Below are positions 33,122 to 39,562 of a DNA stretch of 39,562 nt, one piece after another. The notes under the pieces are model-generated. The model worked only from the letters and a program-made list of their open reading frames with translations, ran no database searches and was not told the DNA's origin. The translations under genes and the position numbers were made by a program. The stretch is from Alphaproteobacteria bacterium. GTDB taxonomy: Bacteria > Pseudomonadota > Alphaproteobacteria > Rhodobacterales > Rhodobacteraceae. The stretch is from positions 1 through 39,562 of the forward strand of contig QOQE01000016.1 in assembly GCA_003331935.1 (NCBI GenBank), read 5' to 3'. The first letter of the stretch is position 1, and every line of letters begins with the position of its first letter.

Positions 33122-34294
33122 ATGAAAATGAAGCGCACTATTATTAGGCCAAAGGGGGTACCAAGTTCTGTATCCGAGCAGGTTGTAACTCCTATCATGC
33201 CATCGGTTGTTTATGCGTCTAAATCACCCGATGCACTCGATGAGCAATATGAAGGCAAGCAAAAAGGTTATACGTACGCAAGAGAAGGTCATCCTAATGC
33301 TGAGATCTTATCAAGCTTAATTGATAAACTTGAAGGGAGCTCAACCGGTCTGGTTGTAAGCTCAGGAATGGCCGCCATTTCGTCGCTTATTATGGGGACC
33401 TTGTCTTTGGGAGACCATGTTTTAGGAGGGAGTCAATTATACGGTCGTACGTTGAGACTGATGCGTGAGGACTTGCCTAGATTTGGAATACAAACGTCGT
33501 TCGCTGATCCCACAAATATTGATTCAGTTAAATCTGAGATAAGAAAAAACACAAAAATGATCTTAATTGAGTGTGTGTCTAATCCAACGCTTAGGGTTGC
33601 AGATATAGAAGGCATTGCAAATTTATGCAAAGAAAACAGTATTTTATTGGCTGTTGATAACACTTTTACAACTCCTGCATGCATAAAGCCTTTCGAATAT
33701 GGCGCAGACTTTGTTATTCATTCAATTACTAAGCTGTTATCTGGTCACTCTGATACCACACTAGGGTATGTCTCATCTAAAGATCAAAACAAGATGGAGG
33801 CGATTTACAATTTTTCTGTTTCGATTGGGGCTACTCCAAGTCCCTTTGATTGTTGGTTGGCTGAAAGAGGTCTTGCTACATTTGAATTGCGATTTGAAAA
33901 AGCTCAAAAAAACGCAAAAGTTCTTGCAGAAGCCCTAAAGAAAAATAGCAAGGTTAAAAAAGTACTTTACCCTAATCTGCCAGAGCATCCTGATATATCT
34001 CTTGCTAAACGGCTCTTTAGAGGAAATGGCTGTAACATGATAAGCTTTGAAATCGGTGATCATAGGTCAGATGCTAATAAATTTATTGAAAATATCGATG
34101 GCGTAGCGTTCGCTCCAACGTTAGGAGATATTGGAACGACCATTTCGCATCCAGGGAGCAGTTCGCATAGATATCTTAATCCTGATGCGCGTAAAGCGCT
34201 TGGTATTACTGAAGGTTTCTTCAGAGTGTCTGTTGGTCTTGAAGACCCAGATGAATTAGTAGGGTCTTTTGAAAGAGCATTAGAGACCATATAG
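33122..34294 (+). CDS. Transsulfuration-type PLP enzyme (Cys/Met metabolism family)
   Basis: 390 residues of the cystathionine gamma-synthase / beta-lyase / methionine gamma-lyase family: 'YTYAREGHPNAE' (Tyr binding PLP phosphate), 'VVSSGMAAISSLIM', D179 in 'AVDNTFTTPACIKPFEYGADFVIHSITK', Schiff-base K204 and 'SLGDHVLGG'. 'FEIGDHRSDANKFIENI' and 'GTTISHPGSSSHRYL' complete the C-terminal domain. Family members cannot be told apart reliably by motif; O-acylhomoserine sulfhydrylase or a gamma-lyase is possible. It starts 9 bp after the phosphatase gene, so it may share its transcript. It converges on an aminotransferase with a 20-bp gap. Confidence 0.85.
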   Translation: MKMKRTIIRPKGVPSSVSEQVVTPIMPSVVYASKSPDALDEQYEGKQKGYTYAREGHPNAEILSSLIDKLEGSSTGLVVSSGMAAISSLIMGTLSLGDHVLGGSQLYGRTLRLMREDLPRFGIQTSFADPTNIDSVKSEIRKNTKMILIECVSNPTLRVADIEGIANLCKENSILLAVDNTFTTPACIKPFEYGADFVIHSITKLLSGHSDTTLGYVSSKDQNKMEAIYNFSVSIGATPSPFDCWLAERGLATFELRFEKAQKNAKVLAEALKKNSKVKKVLYPNLPEHPDISLAKRLFRGNGCNMISFEIGDHRSDANKFIENIDGVAFAPTLGDIGTTISHPGSSSHRYLNPDARKALGITEGFFRVSVGLEDPDELVGSFERALETI

Positions 34295-34314
34295 CTTATA
34301 ATACAAAAAAATAG

Positions 34315-35499
34315 CTAGATTATTCTGTCAATAAAACGATTTAGTCTTTTACAAGACAGCTCAATCTTCTCATCAGGTACCGTTAGACTTATGCGTACTA
34401 AATCACGGGCATTTTTCCCAAATGAACTGCCTGGCATAATGGCCAACTTCTCTTCCTCAAGTAGTTTTTCAGCAAAAACATCGCAACTTAATCCTGTTTT
34501 GGATATGTCCGCAAGAAGGAACATGCCTGACTGCGGCATTATTGGTTCCACTTTATTATTTTTTTTAAGCACATCATAAATTTTCACTGCTCTTTTGTAG
34601 TAAGAATCTCTCATTTTTTTTGCAGTGTGAAAATCATTTTCAAGCGCGTATGCTGTCATGTCCGCAATAAAGGGTTGGTTGCCGAATAGCATTGTTTCGG
34701 ATAATGGTAAAACTGCATCACAAAAGTTTTTTGGACCCACCATCCATCCACTTCTAAACCCAGGTGCAGCGTGTGATTTCGATATGCTTGAAACGACAAC
34801 AGTACGGTCCAATGCGTCCCGCACATTTAATGGTGAGTAAAACTCTGTGGGACTATCAAAATCATAAATAAGGGAGGCATAAACTTCGTCTGATAGTATC
34901 CACAAATCTTTTTGAAGACAAACATCTACAATTCCCTCAATATCTCTTTTAGTCAATAATGCTCCAGATGGATTATGTGGATTATTCAAAAGAAGGACCT
35001 TACTTTTACCTGTTACAGACCTCGCTAGATCACTCGGGTTCATTCTAAAATTGCTATCTTTTTTTAGCTCTATACGTTTGATTGTTCCGCCCGCTGCAGC
35101 TATTACTCCTTCATATGTAGCATATAGCGGATCTCCTAAAAGGACTTCATCTCCTTCATTTATTAGGCCCATAATTGAAGCAAAAAGAGAGGTTTGAGTC
35201 CCAGGAAAGCATAATACATTATCCTCGGTAATACGGATCCCACACTCATGATTATACTTATTTACCAAGCTAGACACTAAGTTTTGTTCTCCTCTACCGT
35301 TGGAGTAACCTGTTCTCCCGTTTTTTATGGATTCGATTGCAATATTTGCGAGGTCACTTGAAACGGCGATATCCGGTTGACCTATAGTTAACAAAATTAC
35401 ATTCGGATCAATTTCAGCCATTTTTTTTGCTCTCAAATGGGGTAACCATTTTTCAGAACCTAACTTTGCCACTCTCTTTGTTATTGAAGAAAATTGCAC
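34315..35499 (-). CDS. Class I/II aminotransferase
   Basis: 394 residues of fold-type I. 'LTIGQPDI' and 'GYSNGRGEQNLVSSL' are the N-terminal substrate loop, N176 in 'NNPHNPSGAL', D204 in 'SDEVYASLIYD', K241 in 'SSISKSHAAPGFRSGW' (Schiff base) and an Arg in 'RISLTVP' near the C-terminus for the substrate carboxylate. It resembles aspartate/aromatic aminotransferases of the alphaproteobacterial AatA type, but the amino donor cannot be fixed. The start is a GTG at 35499 with AAAGGA 11 bases upstream; no closer ATG is in frame. 48 bp separate it from the divergent glutamine cyclotransferase. Confidence 0.85.
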   Translation of the reverse strand: MQFSSITKRVAKLGSEKWLPHLRAKKMAEIDPNVILLTIGQPDIAVSSDLANIAIESIKNGRTGYSNGRGEQNLVSSLVNKYNHECGIRITEDNVLCFPGTQTSLFASIMGLINEGDEVLLGDPLYATYEGVIAAAGGTIKRIELKKDSNFRMNPSDLARSVTGKSKVLLLNNPHNPSGALLTKRDIEGIVDVCLQKDLWILSDEVYASLIYDFDSPTEFYSPLNVRDALDRTVVVSSISKSHAAPGFRSGWMVGPKNFCDAVLPLSETMLFGNQPFIADMTAYALENDFHTAKKMRDSYYKRAVKIYDVLKKNNKVEPIMPQSGMFLLADISKTGLSCDVFAEKLLEEEKLAIMPGSSFGKNARDLVRISLTVPDEKIELSCKRLNRFIDRII

Positions 35500-35547
35500 G
35501 ATATTTACATTCCTTTCTAGAGAAAAATACGCTAAGTACTAAAAGAC

Positions 35548-36360
35548 ATGATCTTAATATGCAAGTTTTTGTCATTTATTTTATCTCTTATAAGATTTTT
35601 ATCGAGTTCTAAAAATTATGCCTATGCGCTGATTTTGTTAGTATTTTCCTCCAATGGCTTTAATTCTTTTGCTCAAGAAACAGTTACACCTCGGATAGTA
35701 AAAAAAATTGCTCATGATAGTAAGGCTTTCACTCAGGGTTTTATTGTCGATAAAGGGGTATTTTATGAAAGTACAGGTTTATATGGGAATTCAAGTCTGC
35801 GGAAATATAATGCGCATTCTGGGAAATTGATAAGAAAAATATCATTAGAGGATAAGTTTTTTGCTGAGGGCTTAACTTTATTAAATGATAAGCTCTATCA
35901 GTTAACCTGGAAATCAGGAATGATGTTCGTTTACGATAAAACGACTTTTGAAATTGAAGAAATTTTACGATACAGCGGGGAAGGGTGGGGACTAACTAAT
36001 AATGATAAATACTTAGTAATGAGTAATGGAAGTAACATTTTAAAATTTCGTGATCCAAAAACTCTTCGCATCGTTAGATCAATAGCCGTAACACATAATG
36101 GATTGCCGGTGAAAAATCTTAATGAGCTAGAGTTTGTTGGAAATGAGATTTGGGCAAATATATGGAAATCTGACTTAGTAGCATGCATTAATAGTGAGAC
36201 CGGAAAATTAGTCAGATTGATTGATTTCACATCGATCAGTGAAAAGATTGGTGATGAAGATGTGTTAAACGGGATAGCCTATGATAAAGAACAAGATAAA
36301 ATCTATGTAACTGGAAAGTTTTGGAATTCTATATATGAAGTGTCGTTCAACGGACTGTGA
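35548..36360 (+). CDS. Secreted glutamine cyclotransferase (plant-type glutaminyl-peptide cyclase)
   Basis: 270 residues. A basic N-terminus and a hydrophobic stretch ('YAYALILLVFSSNGFNSFAQE', cleavage near residue 42) target it to the periplasm. The signal region is long, but no later ATG is available. The mature part is a five-bladed propeller: 'HDSKAFTQGFIVDKGVFYESTGLYGNSSL', 'FAEGLTLLNDKLYQLTWKSG', 'GEGWGLTNN', 'NLNELEFVGNEIWANIW' and 'LNGIAYDKEQDKIYVTGKFW'. Such enzymes turn N-terminal glutamine into pyroglutamate, often to protect secreted peptides. The gene stands alone and converges on the DAO-type oxidoreductase with a 12-bp gap. Confidence 0.88.
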   Translation: MILICKFLSFILSLIRFLSSSKNYAYALILLVFSSNGFNSFAQETVTPRIVKKIAHDSKAFTQGFIVDKGVFYESTGLYGNSSLRKYNAHSGKLIRKISLEDKFFAEGLTLLNDKLYQLTWKSGMMFVYDKTTFEIEEILRYSGEGWGLTNNDKYLVMSNGSNILKFRDPKTLRIVRSIAVTHNGLPVKNLNELEFVGNEIWANIWKSDLVACINSETGKLVRLIDFTSISEKIGDEDVLNGIAYDKEQDKIYVTGKFWNSIYEVSFNGL

Positions 36361-36372
36361 TACCGTAAGATA

Positions 36373-37464
36373 TTATTTAAATCGATCTGGAGAGACCCTT
36401 TTTTGCAATTGTCCAAAACTTGATCTTTCTCCTAAAATAATCTCACTAGCCATTTTACTCGCTGCTGCCGATGTTTGAAAACCATACCCTCCCTGACCTG
36501 CGAGCCAAAAGAAACTGGGGATATTGCTATCAAATCCAATTACAAGGGTACGATCGGGTGCAAAAGTTCGTAGGCCCGCCCAACTGGATGTAATTCTTTT
36601 AACTGAAAAATTCACAACTTCCTCAAAACTAAAAATGCCTTTTGCTAAGTCCTCCTCATTTGCGTATGCGTCATGGGGAAAAGACTTGGTTTCTTCTGAT
36701 GGGGAGACAATCATTTCTCCTGCATCAGGTTTTGCGTAAAAAGACTCATTCAACCCAAAAGCCATCGGCCAACTTTTATGACTACCGCTATCATCAGGAG
36801 CAGGCACTCTAGCCATAGACCTTTTAAGTGGTAAAAAACCCAAAGGTTTAATGCCGCATTTTAAAGCTAACTCATCTACCCAGGCTCCTGCTGCATTTAC
36901 AATAACATCACAAATAAAAGTTTTACTATCCGTTTTAATTTGCCACTTCCCATCTTTAAAATCAGCAGCAATTACTCTGCAATTGGTGTGAATCTCCGAG
37001 CCGTTAGCTTTTATATCTTTGGTGAAATGTTGCAATAATTTATCTGTGTCAATATCGTAGATGTCTTCTTTGTATCCAGCATATTTTACTGATTTATTAT
37101 TAATTATTTCAATTAGTTTGCGCGCATCGCTGACAGATATTTCATGATGGGCAAAACTTGTACATTGCTCTTTGAACAAATGTTTTTCATTTTTTTTTCC
37201 TAAAATTACGCTGCCCCTAGGAGATAAAACATCTACACCATCCTTGGAAAGAAAGCTTTTACTTGCACTATTGAATTCTCGAATAACATCGTTACCGTAG
37301 TCTTCGATAAATGCAGCCGCTGATCTACTTGATGAGTGGTGACCAAGATTTTCTTCTGCCTCTAGCAAAATTACGTTTGCTGATTTACTCAGCCTGCCTG
37401 CTACTGAGAGACCAGCAATTCCGCCTCCAACTACTAATATATCTACCATCTTAAGCTCAATCAT
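36373..37464 (-). CDS. FAD-dependent oxidoreductase (DAO family)
   Basis: 363 residues. The FAD site is 'DILVVGGGIAGLSVAGRL' (8-25), then 'HHSSSRSAAAF' (about 41-51, flavin-contacting loop), 'NAAGAWVDELALKCG', and the C-terminal 'WAGLRTFAPDRTLVIGFD' plus 'WLAGQGGYGFQTSAAASKMA'. The last block is typical of D-amino acid dehydrogenase/glycine oxidase-like enzymes. The substrate is open: a D-amino acid or N-alkylated amino acid is likely. Its first ATG (37464) overlaps the stop of a 52-residue membrane protein (ATGA), which favours that start over the ATG at 37449. Confidence 0.82.
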   Translation of the reverse strand: MIELKMVDILVVGGGIAGLSVAGRLSKSANVILLEAEENLGHHSSSRSAAAFIEDYGNDVIREFNSASKSFLSKDGVDVLSPRGSVILGKKNEKHLFKEQCTSFAHHEISVSDARKLIEIINNKSVKYAGYKEDIYDIDTDKLLQHFTKDIKANGSEIHTNCRVIAADFKDGKWQIKTDSKTFICDVIVNAAGAWVDELALKCGIKPLGFLPLKRSMARVPAPDDSGSHKSWPMAFGLNESFYAKPDAGEMIVSPSEETKSFPHDAYANEEDLAKGIFSFEEVVNFSVKRITSSWAGLRTFAPDRTLVIGFDSNIPSFFWLAGQGGYGFQTSAAASKMASEIILGERSSFGQLQKRVSPDRFK

Positions 37465-37619
37465 TGGCCTATAAATATCATTATACCAAAAGCAATACTA
37501 CCTATTATAACTAACCAAATTAAGCTAGATCCCAACATGAAAAGTTTCAAGATTTTTAAAATGGGTCTGAATCCAAATAGAAGTAAGAAGCCAATTATTC
37601 CAAGAAAAAAAAGTTCCAA
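37461..37619 (-). CDS. 52-residue two-helix membrane protein
   Basis: The frame on the minus strand starts with TTG 37619, directly after an in-frame TAA. It has GAGG 7 bases upstream and ends in TGA at 37463-37461, overlapping the ATG of the flavoenzyme. The protein is almost wholly hydrophobic: helix 1 'LFFLGIIGFLLLFGF' (3-17), a basic turn 'RPILKILK' (18-25) and helix 2 'SLIWLVIIGSIAFGIMIFI' (32-50). I do not recognise a family. The 4-base overlap implies coupled translation, so it may anchor or assist the flavoenzyme. A real TTG start is the main uncertainty. Confidence 0.6.
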   Translation of the reverse strand: MELFFLGIIGFLLLFGFRPILKILKLFMLGSSLIWLVIIGSIAFGIMIFIGQ

Positions 37620-37622
37620 TTA

Positions 37623-37636
37623 TTGACCTCGGTCAA
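37623..37636. promoter_or_regulatory. Inverted repeat TTGACC-TC-GGTCAA in a divergent promoter
   Basis: Perfect 6-bp arms with a 2-base spacer in the 67-bp gap between the minus-strand small membrane protein/flavoenzyme pair and the plus-strand SDR. It overlaps the ribosome-site region of the small gene, and TTGACC could also act as a -35 box. It is a candidate operator controlling both sides. Confidence 0.42.
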
Positions 37637-37686
37637 AAACATTTTTATTTTAAGTATTCAAGATAAATTAACAAAGTTACAGAATA

Positions 37687-38412
37687 ATGCGACTCATAAA
37701 CAAAAAAGCTTTCGTAACTGCCGCGGGTCAAGGAATTGGTAAAGCTATTACAGATAAATTCGTTAATTTTGGCTCCAAGGTCCTAGCTGTTGACATAAAC
37801 GACGCTTTGTTAACAAAATTAAATGTTTCCAAGTCTCTTTGTTTAGATGTCAGAGATGCTAAATCTATCAACAAAGCGATAAAAGATTTTGAGCCTGATA
37901 TACTGATAAATTGTGCAGGTATAGTTCACTCCGGAACAATACTTGTGTCTAAAGAAGAGGAATTTGATCAGGCAATTGATTTAAATATTAAGTCCATGTA
38001 CAGCACTATAAAAGCTGTTATCCCTATTATGCAGGAAAAGGGTAGTGGCAGTATAATTAATATTGGTTCTGTGGTTTCATCTGTAATTGGTGCGCCCAAT
38101 CGTTGTATTTATGGTTTGTCAAAGGCTGCGGTGATCGGTTTAACCAAGTCTGTAGCGGTAGATTTTGTGAAAGAAGGAATTAGATGCAATTGTATATGTC
38201 CAGGTACTGTTGATACCCCATCATTACATGAAAGACTGGAGGCAACAGGTGACTATGAAAATGCTATGAATGATTTTGTAAATAGGCAGCCAATGGGAAG
38301 GCTTGGACTGGCAGATGAGATTGCTGATCTAGCAGTTTATCTTGCGTCTGATGAAAGTAAATTTGTTACAGGACAAGAGCATATTATTGATGGAGGTTGG
38401 TCTGCTAGTTAA
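37687..38412 (+). CDS. Short-chain dehydrogenase, BDH2/2-keto-3-deoxy-fuconate dehydrogenase-like
   Basis: 241 residues: cofactor loop TAAGQGIG (11-18), D36 at the end of strand 2 (NAD preference), NCAG (75-78), catalytic S128, Y142 and K146, and 'CNCICPGTVDTPSLHERL' with 'RQPMGRLG' near the C-terminus. The latter blocks are characteristic of DHRS6/BDH2-type enzymes (cytosolic hydroxybutyrate dehydrogenase in animals, 2-keto-3-deoxy-L-fuconate dehydrogenase in bacteria). The substrate is unproven. The start is ATG 37687. It is followed 47 bp later by the FadH-like reductase, so a sugar-acid or acyl catabolism unit may continue beyond the window. Confidence 0.83.
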   Translation: MRLINKKAFVTAAGQGIGKAITDKFVNFGSKVLAVDINDALLTKLNVSKSLCLDVRDAKSINKAIKDFEPDILINCAGIVHSGTILVSKEEEFDQAIDLNIKSMYSTIKAVIPIMQEKGSGSIINIGSVVSSVIGAPNRCIYGLSKAAVIGLTKSVAVDFVKEGIRCNCICPGTVDTPSLHERLEATGDYENAMNDFVNRQPMGRLGLADEIADLAVYLASDESKFVTGQEHIIDGGWSAS

Positions 38413-38459
38413 TTCAGTGTTGTCCTGAGTGAATAGCTTTTAAGAAAGTAGAGAATAGA

Positions 38460-39562
38460 ATGAAAGATACATATAGGCATATTTTTGAGCCGTTGGTAGT
38501 AGGTAACCACGTTATAAAAAATAGGATTATAATGGGGTCTATGCACACAGGCCTAGAAGAAGGGGGGCAAGAGGACTTCTCTAGAATGGGAACATATTTT
38601 GCTGAGAGGGCCTCCACAGGAGTTGGTCTTATAATAACTGGAGGTATTTCCCCCAATGAAGAAGGCGCTCTAGATGGAGCTATTTTTAATAAAGAAAGCC
38701 AAGTTCCAAGGCATAAGATTGTTACAGATGCAGTACATAATGCGAATGCCGATGCAAAAATCTGTATGCAGATTTTACATTCAGGTCCATTGGCAATAAG
38801 TAAAGAACTAGTTGCTGCCAGTCCAGTTCGGTCTAGAATTGGTCGTCTTGTTCCAAATGAAATGTCGCTAGATGTACTAAGAAAACAAGTTGATGATTTT
38901 ATCAAATGTGCTGAGCTATGTAAAAAAGCTAATTATGACGGGGTGGAAATTATTGGTTCAGCTGGATATTTTATTTCTACCTTTTTTGTTAATAAAACAA
39001 ACTTGAGAACAGACGAATATGGAGGAAATTTCTCTAATAAAATAAGAATTGCTACAGAAATTGTAAAGGGTATTCGTAAATCCGTTGGCGAAGATTTTCT
39101 GATTATATTCAGAATACCAGCAATGGATATGCTTGAGGGGGGGATGTCATGGGAAGAGATTTGCACTCTAGGGCAGGCATTAGAAAATGCCGGTGTCTCT
39201 ATAGTTTCTACGCATTTTTCATGGCATGAAAGTCCAGTTCCAACCATAGCGACAATGGTTCCTAGAGCGGCTTTTACATCAGTAACGAAGCGATTAAAAA
39301 AAGTTGTTAATGTTCCGGTAATTACGTCAAACAGAATAAATATGCCAGATGTTGCTGAGTCCGTTCTGGCGAATGGTGATGCAGACTTAATTTCGATGGC
39401 AAGACCATTTCTGGCCGATAGCAAAATTTTTGAAAAAATCAAAGAAGGTAGGGAAGATGAAATAAATACGTGTATTGCTTGTAACCAAGCTTGTTTAGAT
39501 CATGCCTTTGATAAAAAAGAAATATCCTGTCTAGTGAACCCGAGAGCATGCAATGAAACCAA
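38460..39562 (+). CDS. FadH-like 2,4-dienoyl-CoA reductase / old yellow enzyme, 3'-truncated by window edge
   Basis: 367 codons are visible with no stop. This is the TIM-barrel FMN domain and the start of the Fe-S domain of the FadH/trimethylamine dehydrogenase group. FMN-site 'GSAGYFISTF' holds Y170 and 'HFSWHESPVPTIA' holds H256, aligning with E. coli FadH Y166 and H252. The cluster cysteines are C338, C341, C345 and C357 ('CIACNQACLD...SCLVNPRAC'), in the FadH spacing. The C-terminal FAD/NADPH domain should follow outside the window. It acts in reduction of dienoyl-CoA or other conjugated enones; relatives also work on sterol, bile-acid and aromatic intermediates. It starts at ATG 38460. 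Confidence 0.85.
   Translation, partial: MKDTYRHIFEPLVVGNHVIKNRIIMGSMHTGLEEGGQEDFSRMGTYFAERASTGVGLIITGGISPNEEGALDGAIFNKESQVPRHKIVTDAVHNANADAKICMQILHSGPLAISKELVAASPVRSRIGRLVPNEMSLDVLRKQVDDFIKCAELCKKANYDGVEIIGSAGYFISTFFVNKTNLRTDEYGGNFSNKIRIATEIVKGIRKSVGEDFLIIFRIPAMDMLEGGMSWEEICTLGQALENAGVSIVSTHFSWHESPVPTIATMVPRAAFTSVTKRLKKVVNVPVITSNRINMPDVAESVLANGDADLISMARPFLADSKIFEKIKEGREDEINTCIACNQACLDHAFDKKEISCLVNPRACNET

Noticed and set aside
38414-39442. Two long minus-strand frames opposite the right-end gene
   Set aside because: The plus strand encodes a FadH-like reductase with conserved FMN, His/Tyr and Fe-S motifs; the minus frames are its shadow.
1-39562. CRISPR array, transposase or prophage genes
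   Set aside because: No regularly spaced identical repeats with unique spacers, no IS-type inverted repeats with a transposase frame and no phage structural genes were seen on either strand.

Overview
The window reads as a piece of chromosome from a free-living, probably marine, heterotrophic bacterium with a compact AT-rich genome, most likely an alphaproteobacterium. This is inferred from protein families (a GlnT/GmaS-type glutamine synthetase, a class IIIb cyclase with an SdhC-like anchor, split lysine-ketoglutarate reductase and saccharopine dehydrogenase genes, a RidA/DpkA pair) and from very tight packing: convergent genes meet within 0-20 bp or overlap. No rRNA, complete tRNA, CRISPR array, transposase or integrase gene was found.

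Left end (1-3500): the 3' part of a TolB-like/TPR protein, then two AT-rich non-coding stretches. Each holds an imperfect 55-bp repeat (50/55 identical) ending in the 3' part of a tRNA, probably tRNA-Asn. The repeats lie 1,624 bp apart and bracket one gene, a FadL/OmpP1-like outer-membrane protein. This looks like a one-gene cassette or remnant of a tRNA-targeting element without its recombinase. A degenerate 10-bp-period repeat array abuts the first copy.

3500-14530 (all minus strand): fatty acid desaturase, pirin, AEC transporter, a short unknown protein, glutathione transferase, AbgB-like M20 amidohydrolase, a DUF2652 cyclase-like protein, another unknown protein and a SnoaL-like protein. 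Upstream comes a three-gene operon: SUGCT-like CoA-transferase, LYS1-like and LYS9-like saccharopine enzymes. This is a plausible lysine-degradation unit (lysine to saccharopine to aminoadipate semialdehyde, with glutarate activation as a later step). A perfect 20-bp palindrome lies between the operon and the SnoaL-like gene.

14590-25242: a membrane adenylate cyclase joining an SdhC-like anchor, a [2Fe-2S] domain and a class IIIb catalytic domain; a PuuB-like flavin oxidase; an M24 peptidase-like protein; an MFS transporter; two SDRs; and a plus-strand run of GST, CMD-family protein, methyltransferase and GlnT-type synthetase.

25258-29259: a RidA plus delta1-piperideine-2-carboxylate reductase (DpkA-like) pair on the minus strand, diverging from an 8-cysteine mini-protein coupled to a second adenylate cyclase and a threonine synthase-like enzyme.

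29249-39562: IlvD/Edd dehydratase, a methyltransferase, endonuclease III with a PNKP-like 3'-phosphatase and a transsulfuration enzyme, an aminotransferase, a secreted glutamine cyclotransferase, a DAO-type flavoenzyme behind an unlisted 52-residue membrane protein, a BDH2-like SDR and a FadH-like dienoyl-CoA reductase cut by the window edge. The dominant themes are amino-acid and imine catabolism, redox chemistry and cyclic-nucleotide signalling.
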